Shown here one piece after another: positions 26,547-39,581 of a stretch of 64,000 nt of DNA. The position numbers were made by a program, and so were the translations under genes. How positions within the stretch are numbered: the stretch's first letter is position 1; each line of letters opens with the position of its first letter. The DNA lies in contig NZ_CP050975.2 of the NCBI RefSeq assembly GCF_012273515.2, positions 1,736,001 to 1,800,000 of the forward strand. Reading direction: 5' to 3'. Origin of the DNA: Streptomyces sp. RPA4-2 (lineage in GTDB: Bacteria; Actinomycetota; Actinomycetes; Streptomycetales; Streptomycetaceae). Under the pieces are notes generated by a model. That model was not told the origin of the DNA. It saw nothing but the letters and a program-made list of their open reading frames with translations, and ran no database searches.

Positions 26547-27383
26547 TCAGATACCTCGCTGGCTCGCGTAGAAGACCAGCCGGTACTTACCGATCTGCAC
26601 CTCGTCGCCGTTCGACAGCGGAACCGAGTCGATCCGCTCCCGGTTGACGTACGTACCGTTCAGGCTGCCCACGTCGGCGACCGTGAACGAACCGTCCGCG
26701 GCGCGACGGAACTCCACATGCCGGCGCGACACGGTCACGTCGTCGAGGAAGATGTCGCTCTGCGGATGGCGCCCGGCCGTGGTCAGCTCACCGTCCAGGA
26801 GGAAGCGGCTGCCCGAGTTCGGACCGCGGCGGACCACCAGGAGCGCCGAGCCGAGCGGCAGTGCGTCGACGGCGGCCTGCGCCTCCGGGGAGAGCGTGGG
26901 CATCTGCGTCTGACCGGTGACCTCGGCGTCGTAGGCCTCGAGGCCAGAGATGGAGATCGTCGACGTCGTCTCGGACGGGCGCTCCGGGACCGCCCCGGGC
27001 CGCAGCGGCGCACCGCAGTTCGAACAGAAGCGGCTGTTTTCCGCGTTGCGGTTACCGCACCTCGTACACACCAGGGCCGACATCGGATCCTCCTGCCGCG
27101 GCTGCCCCCCAGGGACATGAGACGCGTACGGGTCGGCGGCGAACCCTCCACCCGTACTTGAGGCTGACGGTTCCCCGAAACCTATGCGGCCGGACTGGGC
27201 AGGGTCAACAGACGGCGCGCCCTGACCACCGGAAATGTCGCCGCCCGGACCAGCCACCTGGTCCCGGAACAGCGGGCGCTCGCCACCCTGGCCCTCCACG
27301 TCTCCATGGCGTGGTGCACGGTGCCGGGCGTTGTCGCCGCCCTCGCGTGCGCTCTTGCCGAACAACTTCGCAAACAACTTCAC
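26547..27383 (-). CDS. FHA-domain protein, GarA/OdhI-like, with zinc ribbon
   Basis: A 278-residue protein. Residues 1-100 are a polar linker. Residues about 106-122 form a zinc ribbon (CTRCGN, then CSNCGAPLRPG). The kinase-target motif ETTS (SETTSTISISG, about residue 137) is the site phosphorylated by Ser/Thr kinases in GarA and OdhI, which then bind their own FHA domain and release 2-oxoglutarate dehydrogenase. The FHA domain (about 190-265) has GRHPQSDIFLDDVTVSRRHV and GSLNGTYVNRE. The family link predicts control of central nitrogen/carbon metabolism. The GTG at 27383 is preceded by AAGGGGAA. GarA itself lacks the zinc ribbon and long head. Confidence 0.88.
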   Translation of the reverse strand: MKLFAKLFGKSAREGGDNARHRAPRHGDVEGQGGERPLFRDQVAGPGGDISGGQGAPSVDPAQSGRIGFGEPSASSTGGGFAADPYASHVPGGQPRQEDPMSALVCTRCGNRNAENSRFCSNCGAPLRPGAVPERPSETTSTISISGLEAYDAEVTGQTQMPTLSPEAQAAVDALPLGSALLVVRRGPNSGSRFLLDGELTTAGRHPQSDIFLDDVTVSRRHVEFRRAADGSFTVADVGSLNGTYVNRERIDSVPLSNGDEVQIGKYRLVFYASQRGI

Positions 27384-27573
27384 GGGCGATTCCCCTTGAC
27401 CGAAACAGACCCGCCCGTGGGGCAGGACGAACCCTGATTGCACACACCGGTCGACCCGGACATCCTCACAACGTCCGTATCCACCAGACAGTTTCCACCA
27501 CGCACCACCCATTCGGTGCGCCGACCCCCCGCAACCTCATGCCCTCGCCGCACCACCCCCATGCGCCCCCGGC

Positions 27574-28440
27574 TCACTGGGAGGAGGACCGAGCGTAGTC
27601 AGGCAGCTTCGCGGCCCGCAAGGCGTCCACAACGATCTTCGTCGCGCGCTCCACCGTGACGGTGGCCTGCTCCTTCTCCAGAGTCTGCACCACGCCTCCG
27701 GGAATGTTGAGCGCCGGCTCGAGGTCCTGCGGTTTGCCGATGACCTTGAAACGATAGGGCTGGGTGATCTTGTTCCCGTCCACGCTCACACCCTTGCCGG
27801 AGTCGCTCAGATAGGTGCTGGCGACGACGCGCACACCGTTCACCTGAATCGCCTCCGCGCCGGCGGCGCGCAGCTCCTGGATCGCGTCAAGCAGCATGTC
27901 CGCCTTGACCGTCCCCTTCGTATCGTCGATGGTCAGCGTGATGCCGGGTCCCTGCGCCGCCACCGTGCCCGCCAGAATGCCGAGTTGCTTCTCCTTCTCG
28001 GCCGTCTGCTTGCGCGCCTCGGCAGCCTGGTTCGAGCTGTTCTCCAGCTCGGTGCGCTGATCCTCGAGACCCTGCTTCTCGTCCTCAAGACGCTGAGTCC
28101 GGTTGTCGAGTTCATCGAGGATACGTACGAGATCTTCTTGACGTGCGCCACGCAGTGCGCTGCCGCTGTCGCTGTTGGACGCCACCTGGACGGCCAGACC
28201 GAAGCCGAGGCCGAACAGCAGCACCGCGACGATGAGTTGCGCACGGGACACTCTGGGCGGCCACACCCCCTTCACCAGCCGCTGGCGGCCGGTCAGCGCC
28301 GGGACGGCGTTCGTGTCGTCCGGCGGGGGCGTTCCGTCCTGCCGGGGCGCGGAACTCTCGGCGGCGGCCGGAACCTCTTCGGGAAGTTCCCGGCGCAGCC
28401 GGTTGTCGGGGGTCTCACCCTCGTTGCTCATCGGCCTCAC
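27574..28440 (-). CDS. DUF881-family membrane-anchored protein
   Basis: A 288-residue protein with an acidic cytoplasmic head, one membrane segment near residue 72 (AQLIVAVLLFGLGFGLAVQV) and an extracytoplasmic coiled coil (ILDELDNRTQRLEDEKQGLE). The DUF881 core follows: QGPGITLTIDD, ADMLLDAIQELRAAGAEAIQ and NGVRVVASTY. It is the downstream member of a DUF881-small basic protein-DUF881 trio conserved in Actinobacteria, whose function is poorly known but fits an envelope complex. GTG at 28440 overlaps the small basic protein stop (GTGA); ATG at 28431 is an alternative. Confidence 0.88.
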   Translation of the reverse strand: MRPMSNEGETPDNRLRRELPEEVPAAAESSAPRQDGTPPPDDTNAVPALTGRQRLVKGVWPPRVSRAQLIVAVLLFGLGFGLAVQVASNSDSGSALRGARQEDLVRILDELDNRTQRLEDEKQGLEDQRTELENSSNQAAEARKQTAEKEKQLGILAGTVAAQGPGITLTIDDTKGTVKADMLLDAIQELRAAGAEAIQVNGVRVVASTYLSDSGKGVSVDGNKITQPYRFKVIGKPQDLEPALNIPGGVVQTLEKEQATVTVERATKIVVDALRAAKLPDYARSSSQ

Positions 28441-28769
28441 GCCCGGAACACGTGCCGACGGATCGCCGCGGCGTTGGAGAAGATACGGATACCGAGGACG
28501 ACCACGACCCCGGTGGAGAGCTGGGCACCGACGCCCAACTTGTCGCCCAGGAAGACGATCAGCGCGGCGACGACCACGTTCGACAGGAACGAGACCACGA
28601 AGACCTTGTCGTCGAAGATGCCGTCGAGCATCGCGCGCAAGCCTCCGAAGACGGCGTCGAGCGCCGCCACGACGGCGATCGGAAGGTAGGGTTCCACGAT
28701 CACCGGAACCTCGGGCCGGACCAACAATCCGGCCACGACTCCCACGACGAGGCCCAGTACGGCGATCAC
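28437..28769 (-). CDS. Small basic family protein (integral membrane)
   Basis: A 110-residue membrane protein (MIAVLGLVVGVVAGLLV, IAVVAALDAVFGGLRAMLDG, FLSNVVVAALIVFLGDKLGV, TGVVVVLGIRIFSNAA), the small basic protein family. Three to four membrane helices carry charged residues between them. It lies between two DUF881 genes with 4-base overlaps on each side (ATGA with the upstream gene, GTGA with the downstream one), so the trio is translationally coupled. Its role has not been established. Confidence 0.9.
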   Translation of the reverse strand: MIAVLGLVVGVVAGLLVRPEVPVIVEPYLPIAVVAALDAVFGGLRAMLDGIFDDKVFVVSFLSNVVVAALIVFLGDKLGVGAQLSTGVVVVLGIRIFSNAAAIRRHVFRA

Positions 28770-29662
28770 GATGTGCCCTTCTCTGTGCTCGGCTGTGCTG
28801 TACGTACGATCACACTTGGTGCGGCGGACAACCGGACGTCGTCGTCGACGGAGATGCTGGTCCGGATGCCGTAGTTCTCCTGAAGGGCGTGAAGATACAG
28901 CCCGTCGGCACTGTTCTGGAACCTGGTGCTGAGCCGCTCGCCGTCGCCCACCGCGAGCACCGTGTAGGGCGGTACCAGCGGCTTGTTGTCGACCAGTATC
29001 GCGTCTCCCGCGGCCCGGATCGCCGAGAGCGCCGTCAGCCGCTGTCCGTTGATCGACACGGCCTCCGCGCCGGACTCCCAGAGCCCGTTGACGACCCGCT
29101 GCATGTCGCGGTCGCGGACCCGGCCGGTGTCCGAGAAGCCATCGGTCTCCCGCGGATCACCGTCGCCGCCCTGGGTGGCTTCCTTGGCGTCGTTCACGAC
29201 CAGCTTCACGCCGGGGCCGTGCACCGCGACGGCACCCGACAGGATGCCGACCAGGTCGGCCTGGTCGCCGCCGCCCTGCTTCTTCAGTGCCTCGCGCTGC
29301 CGGGCGCTCACGTCGTCGCGCAGGGTGTCGACACTGCCCTCGAGTTTGTCCGCGGACGAGGTCTCGCGCTGGATCCGGTCGATGAGCTCCTGGCGCTCCT
29401 TGGCCACGACCGGCGCGGCGATCCGCGCGTTGGCCGCTCCCACGGTCACGACCAGGGCGGCGAGCACGAGACCGGCGGCGAGACCGAGCTTCGCCCGTAC
29501 CGTCTTCGGCATGCCGCCGGCGCCCTCGGTCTTCTTGCGGGCGGCCGCCTCGGCGTATCCGTCGTCGAGGCTGTGGTCCATGACGTTGGTGAGCAGCGAC
29601 ATGGAGGCGTCCGGGCGCGAGGGGCGCGGAGGTGTGCTCCGAACGGGGGGCTGCTGCGGCAT
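28766..29662 (-). CDS. DUF881-family membrane-anchored protein (upstream copy)
   Basis: A 298-residue protein. A head of about 55 residues includes SLLTNVMDHSLDDGYAEAAA, then one membrane segment (LGLAAGLVLAALVVTVGAAN). A coiled coil (ERQELIDRIQRETSSADKLE) precedes the DUF881 core with HGPGVKLVVNDA, VNGLWESGAEAVSINGQRLT and VLAVGDGERLSTRFQ. It differs from the downstream copy in its acidic insertion near DGDPRETDGF, so the two are likely partners rather than spares. ATG at 29662 is preferred; an in-frame ATG at 29671 would add three residues. Confidence 0.88.
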   Translation of the reverse strand: MPQQPPVRSTPPRPSRPDASMSLLTNVMDHSLDDGYAEAAARKKTEGAGGMPKTVRAKLGLAAGLVLAALVVTVGAANARIAAPVVAKERQELIDRIQRETSSADKLEGSVDTLRDDVSARQREALKKQGGGDQADLVGILSGAVAVHGPGVKLVVNDAKEATQGGDGDPRETDGFSDTGRVRDRDMQRVVNGLWESGAEAVSINGQRLTALSAIRAAGDAILVDNKPLVPPYTVLAVGDGERLSTRFQNSADGLYLHALQENYGIRTSISVDDDVRLSAAPSVIVRTAQPSTEKGTS

Positions 29663-29816
29663 GCCGCACATCGTCGCACGTCGTGGGTGCTACCTCCGAA
29701 TGGCCCCACCCGCGTACCGGACAGGCCCCCTTGGGGACACCTGTCCGGCACGCACGCGTGCAGGTCCCGGGACAGCCGACGTTCGCGCGTGGGGGCGAAC
29801 GTCGCCTGTCGCGGCG

Positions 29817-32312
29817 CTAGCGACCGGCGCTGTCCACGACGGCCGCCCACTCGTCGAGCAGGGCCTCCGCCGACGCGACGTCGGGGCCCTCGGCCCACAG
29901 ATGCGTCACGGCCTCGGCGGGGTCGGGCAGCACCATCACCCAGCGCCCGTCGGTCTCCACGACCCGAACACCGTCGGTGGTGTCCACGAACCGGTCCCCC
30001 GCCTCCTCCACGACCCGGCGCATCACGAGCCCCTTGACCGCCCAAGGAGTCGCGAGGTCCCGCTTGAGGACATGCGCCCGCGGAATCCGCGCGTCGATCT
30101 GGCTGAGCGTGAGCTGCGTCCGCGCCACCAGCCCGATGAGGCGTACGAAAGCGGCCGCGCCGTCGAACACACTGCTGAACTCCGGAATGATGAAGCCGCC
30201 GCGGCCGTCACCACCGAAGATCGTCGACTCGTCCCGTCCGACCCGGGTCAGGTCGTCCGGGGACGTGGTCGTCCACTCCACCTGCGTCCCGTGGTAGGCC
30301 GCCACCTGCTCGGCGATCCGCGTGGTGGTCACCGGCAACGCCACACGCCCACTGCGCCGCTCCGCGGCCACCAGGTCGAGCATCACGAGGAGAGCCCGGT
30401 CGTCCTCGACGATCCGCCCCTTCTCGTCGACCAGCGAGAGCCGCTCGCCCACCGGGTCGAAGCGCACGCCGAACGCGGCCCGCGCGGACGCGACGATCTC
30501 GCCGAGCCGCACCAGTCCGGCCCGCCGTGTGTCGGCGGTCTCCGTCGGCCTGGACTCGTCCAGACCGGGGTTGATGGTCAGGGAGTCGACACCGAGCTTG
30601 CCCAGGAGGCTGGGAAGCACCAGACCGGCACTGCCGTTCGAGGCGTCCACCACCACCTTCAGCCCGGACTCGGCGATACCCGTCGTGTCCACATTCCTGA
30701 GCAGCGAACCCGTGTACGAGTCGAAGACGCTGGCCGGGAAGTACAGATCCCCGATCTCACCCGGGAACGCGCGCCGGTACTCCTGTCGCGCGAACACCCG
30801 GTCGAGCTTCCGCTGTCCACCCTGCGACAGGTCGGCGCCCTCCCCGTCGAAGAACATGATGTCGACGGAGTCCGGCACCCCGGGCGTCGTGCGGATCATG
30901 ATCCCGCCCGCACTGCCTCGCGCCGTCTGCTGCCTGGCCACCGGCAGCGGTACGTTCTCCAGGTCGCGTACGTCGATGGCGCTGGCCTGCAACGCCGAGA
31001 TGACCGCCCTTTTCAGCGCCCGCGCGCCTCGGGAGTGGTCACGGGCCGTGGTGACCGTGGAGCCCTTCTTGAGAGTCGTCGCGTACGCCCCGGCGAGGCG
31101 CACCGCCAACTCCGGAGTGATCTCCACGTTCAGGATGCCGGACACACCGCGTGCTCCGAAGAGGTGCGCCTGACCGCGCGACTCCCAGATCACCGAGGTG
31201 TTGACGAAGGCGCCGGCCTCGATGGTCTTGAACGGGTAGACGCGTACGTTTCCCTGAATGATCGATTCTTCACCGACGAGGCATTCGTCGCCGATGACGG
31301 CGCCGTCCTCGATGCGGGCGGCCCGCATGATGTCGGTGTTCTTGCCGATGACACAGCCCCGAAGGTTGCTGTGCTGGCCGACGTACACGTTGTCGTGCAC
31401 GACGGCTCTGTGCAGGAAGGCACCGCTCTTGACGACGACGTTGGACCCGATGACCGTGTGTTCGCGGATTTCGGCGTCCGCCTCGACCTTCGCGTAGTCC
31501 CCGATGTAGAGCGGGCCGCGCAGCACGGCGTCGGGGTGCACTTCGGCGCCCTCGGCGACCCATACGCCCGGGGAGATCTCGAAGCCGTCGATCTCGACGT
31601 CGACCTTGCCCTCCAGGACGTCGGCCTGCGCCTTCACGTAGCTCTCGTGGGTGCCCACGTCCTCCCAGTAGCCCTCGGCGATGTATCCGAAGACAGGCTT
31701 TCCTTCCTTCATCAGCTGAGGGAAGACGTCGCCCGACCAGTCGACCGAGACATCCGCCTCGACGTAGTCGAAGACTTCGGGCTCCATGACGTAGATACCC
31801 GTGTTCACGGTGTCCGAGAAGACCTGACCCCAGGTCGGCTTCTCCAGGAAGCGCTCGACCTTGCCCTCTTCGTCCACGATGGTGATGCCGAATTCGAGGG
31901 GGTTGGGGACACGCGTCAGGCAGACGGTGACCAGCGCACCCTTTTCCTTGTGGAAATTGATGAGATCGGTGAGATCGAAGTCGGTCAGGGCATCGCCGGA
32001 GATCACCAGGAAGGTGTCGTCCTTCAACGCCTCCTCGGCGTTCTTGACGCTACCGGCAGTACCGAGTGGCTTCTCCTCATTGGCATAGGTGAGCTCCATG
32101 CCGAGCTCCTCGCCGTCACCGAAGTAGTTCTTGACCAAAGAGGCCAAGAACTGAACAGTCACGACGGTCTCGTTGAGCCCATGCCTTTTGAGCAGCCTGA
32201 GCACGTGCTCCATGATCGGGCGATTCGCCACGGGCAGGAGCGGCTTGGGCATGCTTGAGGTCATGGGACGAAGGCGAGTACCTTCGCCTCCGGCCATCAC
32301 TACGGCCTTCAT
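29817..32312 (-). CDS. Sugar nucleotidyltransferase fused to a phosphomannomutase-like domain
   Basis: An 831-residue protein of the actinobacterial mannose-1-phosphate guanyltransferase type. Residues 1-230 form an NDP-sugar pyrophosphorylase with an intact signature ([20 protein letters not shown]). Residues about 250-370 form a left-handed beta-helix of hexapeptide repeats ([20 protein letters not shown]). From about 375 the fold is that of phosphohexomutases. The block [17 protein letters not shown] lies near its start, but the TASHNP phosphoserine loop is replaced by [11 protein letters not shown], so mutase activity is doubtful. It would supply GDP-mannose or a related sugar nucleotide to the envelope. 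It lies between the pgsA-like and DUF881 genes. Confidence 0.88.
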   Translation of the reverse strand: MKAVVMAGGEGTRLRPMTSSMPKPLLPVANRPIMEHVLRLLKRHGLNETVVTVQFLASLVKNYFGDGEELGMELTYANEEKPLGTAGSVKNAEEALKDDTFLVISGDALTDFDLTDLINFHKEKGALVTVCLTRVPNPLEFGITIVDEEGKVERFLEKPTWGQVFSDTVNTGIYVMEPEVFDYVEADVSVDWSGDVFPQLMKEGKPVFGYIAEGYWEDVGTHESYVKAQADVLEGKVDVEIDGFEISPGVWVAEGAEVHPDAVLRGPLYIGDYAKVEADAEIREHTVIGSNVVVKSGAFLHRAVVHDNVYVGQHSNLRGCVIGKNTDIMRAARIEDGAVIGDECLVGEESIIQGNVRVYPFKTIEAGAFVNTSVIWESRGQAHLFGARGVSGILNVEITPELAVRLAGAYATTLKKGSTVTTARDHSRGARALKRAVISALQASAIDVRDLENVPLPVARQQTARGSAGGIMIRTTPGVPDSVDIMFFDGEGADLSQGGQRKLDRVFARQEYRRAFPGEIGDLYFPASVFDSYTGSLLRNVDTTGIAESGLKVVVDASNGSAGLVLPSLLGKLGVDSLTINPGLDESRPTETADTRRAGLVRLGEIVASARAAFGVRFDPVGERLSLVDEKGRIVEDDRALLVMLDLVAAERRSGRVALPVTTTRIAEQVAAYHGTQVEWTTTSPDDLTRVGRDESTIFGGDGRGGFIIPEFSSVFDGAAAFVRLIGLVARTQLTLSQIDARIPRAHVLKRDLATPWAVKGLVMRRVVEEAGDRFVDTTDGVRVVETDGRWVMVLPDPAEAVTHLWAEGPDVASAEALLDEWAAVVDSAGR

Positions 32313-32428
32313 GTCGGAAGCGTCCTCCTTTAAGAGACGACGGACTAGCCGACTTCACCCGTCCAGATTGTCCCGCAGTTTTCGAGCGCGGGCCATCGGG
32401 GCGCTTCAACTGCCCCTGCGGGCCGAGC

Positions 32429-33037
32429 TCAATCGGCCGTGGTGTCCGCCCGGACAAGCCGGCGGACCTGCACCACGTACAGGACTCCTGCCCACCAGTA
32501 CAGGGTTGTACCCCACCCGGCGAACGCCCATCCGAAAATCGCACCGAAGGACGCGAGCCATCCGTGTCCGTCGCTGAGCAGCAACAACGGGAAGGCGTAC
32601 ATCAGGTTGAAGGTGGCGGCCTTCCCCAGGAAGTTCACCTGCGGCGGCGGATAGCCGTGGCGCCGGAGGATGCCCACCATGACCAGCAGCACCAGTTCAC
32701 GCGCGACAAGCGCCGCGGTCAGCCAGATCGGCAGAATCTCGCGCCAGGTGAGGCCCACGAGAGTCGACAGGATGTAGAGGCGGTCGGCCGCGGGATCCAG
32801 CAGCCGGCCGAGGCTGCTGATCTGGTTCCAGCGGCGTGCGAGCTTCCCGTCGAGATAGTCGCTGATGCCGCTCAGCATCAACACGAGCAGCGCCCAGCCG
32901 TCGCTCTTGGGGCCTCCGAACTCGGGCCTGAGGATCAGCCACAGGAAGATGGGTACGCCTACCAGGCGTGCCATGCTGAGGATGTTCGGGATGGTGAGGA
33001 CCCGGTCCGTCTGAACGCGAGTCTCCTGGACCTCCAC
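32429..33037 (-). CDS. CDP-alcohol phosphatidyltransferase family protein (PgsA-like)
   Basis: A 202-residue integral membrane enzyme that transfers a phosphatidyl group from CDP-diacylglycerol to an alcohol. The diagnostic D(x)2DG(x)2AR(x)8G(x)3D(x)3D motif is complete, beginning SDYLDGKLARRWNQ and ending RLLDPAADR. Four to five membrane helices follow. The acceptor is unknown; the pgsA2 gene of mycobacteria holds the same place in the equivalent gene block. GTG at 33037 is chosen because AGGAGG lies 7 bases upstream. It heads the minus-strand cluster. Confidence 0.9.
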   Translation of the reverse strand: MEVQETRVQTDRVLTIPNILSMARLVGVPIFLWLILRPEFGGPKSDGWALLVLMLSGISDYLDGKLARRWNQISSLGRLLDPAADRLYILSTLVGLTWREILPIWLTAALVARELVLLVMVGILRRHGYPPPQVNFLGKAATFNLMYAFPLLLLSDGHGWLASFGAIFGWAFAGWGTTLYWWAGVLYVVQVRRLVRADTTAD

Positions 33038-33172
33038 CCGGGGGCCTCCTGTGGGAAATGTGCCAACGATGCCCCCTGACCTTACCCGCAGCCCTGACAG
33101 CGCGACGCGGCGGGTGTCGCCCCGCCGAAAACCAACCATGCCGGGCGGCTCGGAAAGCCCGGAAAACAAAAA

Positions 33173-33211
33173 AGCTCCGGCTCTCAGGCATAATGCCTGA
33201 GAGCCGGAGCT
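33173..33211 (-). terminator. rRNA operon terminator
   Basis: An 18-base perfect stem (33173-33190 with 33194-33211) and a 3-base loop, followed on the minus strand by a run of six T residues. It lies just after the 5S gene, at the end of the rRNA operon. Confidence 0.92.
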
Positions 33212-33220
33212 CTAAAATTT

Positions 33221-33339
33221 GTTCGGCGGCGTCCTACTCTCCCACAGGGTCCCCCCTGCAGTACCATCGGCGCTGTGAGGCTTAGCTTCCGGGTTCGGAA
33301 TGTAACCGGGCGTTTCCCTCACGCTATGACCACCGAAAC
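33221..33339 (-). rRNA. rrf: 5S ribosomal RNA
   Basis: The sequence, read on the minus strand, begins GTTTCGGTGGTCATAGCG and ends CGCCGCCGAAC. It contains the conserved CCCGGTTACATTCCGAACC segment of bacterial 5S and is about 119 bases long. It is the last gene of the operon. Confidence 0.95.
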
Positions 33340-33403
33340 ACTATGAAACTTTCAACCGGAGCCGTGGCATAGCTACGACGGTTGTTCGTGGTTTCAGAAC
33401 CAA

Positions 33404-33420
33404 CACAGTGGACGCGAGCA
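33404..33420 (-). other. 23S processing stem, 3' arm
   Basis: The 17 bases CACAGTGGACGCGAGCA are the exact reverse complement of 36550-36566. Pairing of the two arms closes the 23S precursor into the long stem cut by RNase III. Confidence 0.8.
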
Positions 33421-33425
33421 ACTGA

Positions 33426-38388
<4,963 letters not shown>

Positions 38389-38565
38389 ATGTTTTCCCGT
38401 AATCGGGACGACACCACGAGAGCGGAACAAGGAAGAGGAATAATCCTCCCGGTTCACAGCGTCCTCGCTGTGCGCCTACCCCAAGGGGCAGGACTTTTTC
38501 AAAGGAACCTCGTCCCGGCCGATCGGCCGGAGACGGGGTATCAACATATCTGGCGTTGATTTTTG

Positions 38566-38590
38566 GCACGCTGTTGAGTTCTCAAGGAAC
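38566..38590 (-). promoter_or_regulatory. Conserved rRNA leader element (antitermination-like)
   Basis: The minus-strand sequence TTCCTTGAGAACTCAACAGC is a conserved actinobacterial rRNA leader box, repeated in variant form in the 16S-23S spacer. It is probably part of the rRNA antitermination or processing signal. Confidence 0.5.
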
Positions 38591-38658
38591 GGACGCTTCC
38601 TTTGTACTCACCCTCTCGGGCTTTCCTCCGGGCGCTTCCCTTCGGTCTTGCGTTTCCG

Positions 38659-38668
38659 ACTCTATCAG
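38659..38668 (-). promoter_or_regulatory. rRNA promoter -10 element, proximal
   Basis: CTGATAGAGT on the minus strand contains a TAGAGT -10 box. The identical decamer recurs 83 bases upstream. No good -35 is seen. Multiple tandem promoters are normal for Streptomyces rRNA operons. Confidence 0.5.
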
Positions 38669-38741
38669 ACCGTTTCCGTATCCGATTTCCTCGGTGCTTT
38701 CCAGGTTTCCGCTCTCGCGTTTCCCTTTCCGGCGGTTCCAA

Positions 38742-38751
38742 ACTCTATCAG
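38742..38751 (-). promoter_or_regulatory. rRNA promoter -10 element, distal
   Basis: Second exact copy of CTGATAGAGT on the minus strand. Spacing of 83 bases between identical boxes suggests duplicated rRNA promoters. Confidence 0.5.
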
Positions 38752-38903
38752 TGATTTTCCGTCTCTCTGACCACCCTCCTGCAGACATGCAGAAGGAGAC
38801 CCCGAGATAGGATCTGACAAGTTGGGTGCTGCCAGGCAACGACGCTTGGACGCGCCGCTCAGCCTCAAGCAGGAGTACGACTGTACAGGGGGCCTCGGAG
38901 CGG

Positions 38904-38920
38904 GCGCAAATCGTTTGCGC
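38904..38920. promoter_or_regulatory. Palindrome overlapping an rRNA or crr promoter
   Basis: GCGCAAA-TCG-TTTGCGC is a perfect 7-base inverted repeat. A minus-strand TTGACA at 38934-38939 would place its -10 region (AAACGA) inside this palindrome. It lies between the divergent rRNA operon and crr, so it could serve either side. Confidence 0.4.
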
Positions 38921-39054
38921 CGTGCTCTACGTCTGTCAACCGGAACCTCTCGTGCAGAACCGGCACTTCATATGACATACCCTGCTCAAACAGTGCGCCG
39001 TCCCGGACAGGCAGTGACGGCCCCTCATGAATCTCCACCTCTGGGAGGCTTCCC

Positions 39055-39504
39055 ATGACCACCGTTACGTCCCCTCTTGCAGGACGCGCCATCGGACTCG
39101 CCGCGGTACCGGATCCCGTGTTCTCCGGGGCGATGGTCGGCCCCGGCACGGCGATCGATCCCGTGCGTGAGCCCTCGGAGGCTGTCGCTCCCGTGGACGG
39201 AGTAATTGTCTCCCTCCACCCGCACGCCTTCGTCGTCGTCGACGAACAGGGTCACGGCGTGCTCACGCACCTGGGCATCGACACCGTGCAGCTCAACGGC
39301 GAGGGCTTCGAGCTGCTCGTCAACAAGGGAGACACCGTCACGCGCGGTCAGGCCGTGTTGCGCTGGAACCCGGCTGCCGTGGAGCAGGCCGGCAAGTCGC
39401 CGATCTGCCCGGTCGTGGCGCTCGAGGCCACGGCCGATTCCCTCTCCGAGGTCCGCGAGGACGGCGACGTGAAGTCCGGCGACACTCTCTTCGCCTGGCA
39501 GTGA
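39055..39504 (+). CDS. crr: PTS glucose-family IIA component (Crr)
   Basis: A 149-residue IIA-Glc type phosphocarrier. It receives phosphate from HPr and passes it to sugar permeases such as the N-acetylglucosamine system of Streptomyces. The phosphorylated His is His72 in GVLTHLGIDTVQLNGEGF. The second active-site His lies in SLHPHAFVVVDEQGHG. GGGAGG stands 6 bases before the ATG. The ptsI gene follows in the same direction, an order also known in S. coelicolor. HPr (ptsH) is not in the window. Confidence 0.95.
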   Translation: MTTVTSPLAGRAIGLAAVPDPVFSGAMVGPGTAIDPVREPSEAVAPVDGVIVSLHPHAFVVVDEQGHGVLTHLGIDTVQLNGEGFELLVNKGDTVTRGQAVLRWNPAAVEQAGKSPICPVVALEATADSLSEVREDGDVKSGDTLFAWQ

Positions 39505-39581
39505 CCTCCGTGCCGTCCTCGACGGCACATCGCACAACCACCGCGGCGGCGGGACCCGCCGCACTATCGGAGACGGGTGAG

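Larger units (their letters stand above)
38389..38760 (-). other. rRNA operon leader
   Basis: No gene lies between the 16S start and the promoters. The leader has a hairpin at 38540-38560 (ATCAAC paired with GTTGAT), a stem at 38509-38537 built on GGCCGATCGGCC, and the element below. These are parts of the 16S precursor stem and antitermination region. Confidence 0.6.

Noticed and set aside
28983..32258. Long plus-strand open frame opposite DUF881 and the sugar transferase
   Set aside because: Antisense shadow with no recognisable product.
38940..39054. DasR-type operator before crr
   Set aside because: The expected ACTGGTCTAGACCAGT-like sequence was looked for and not seen in this gap.
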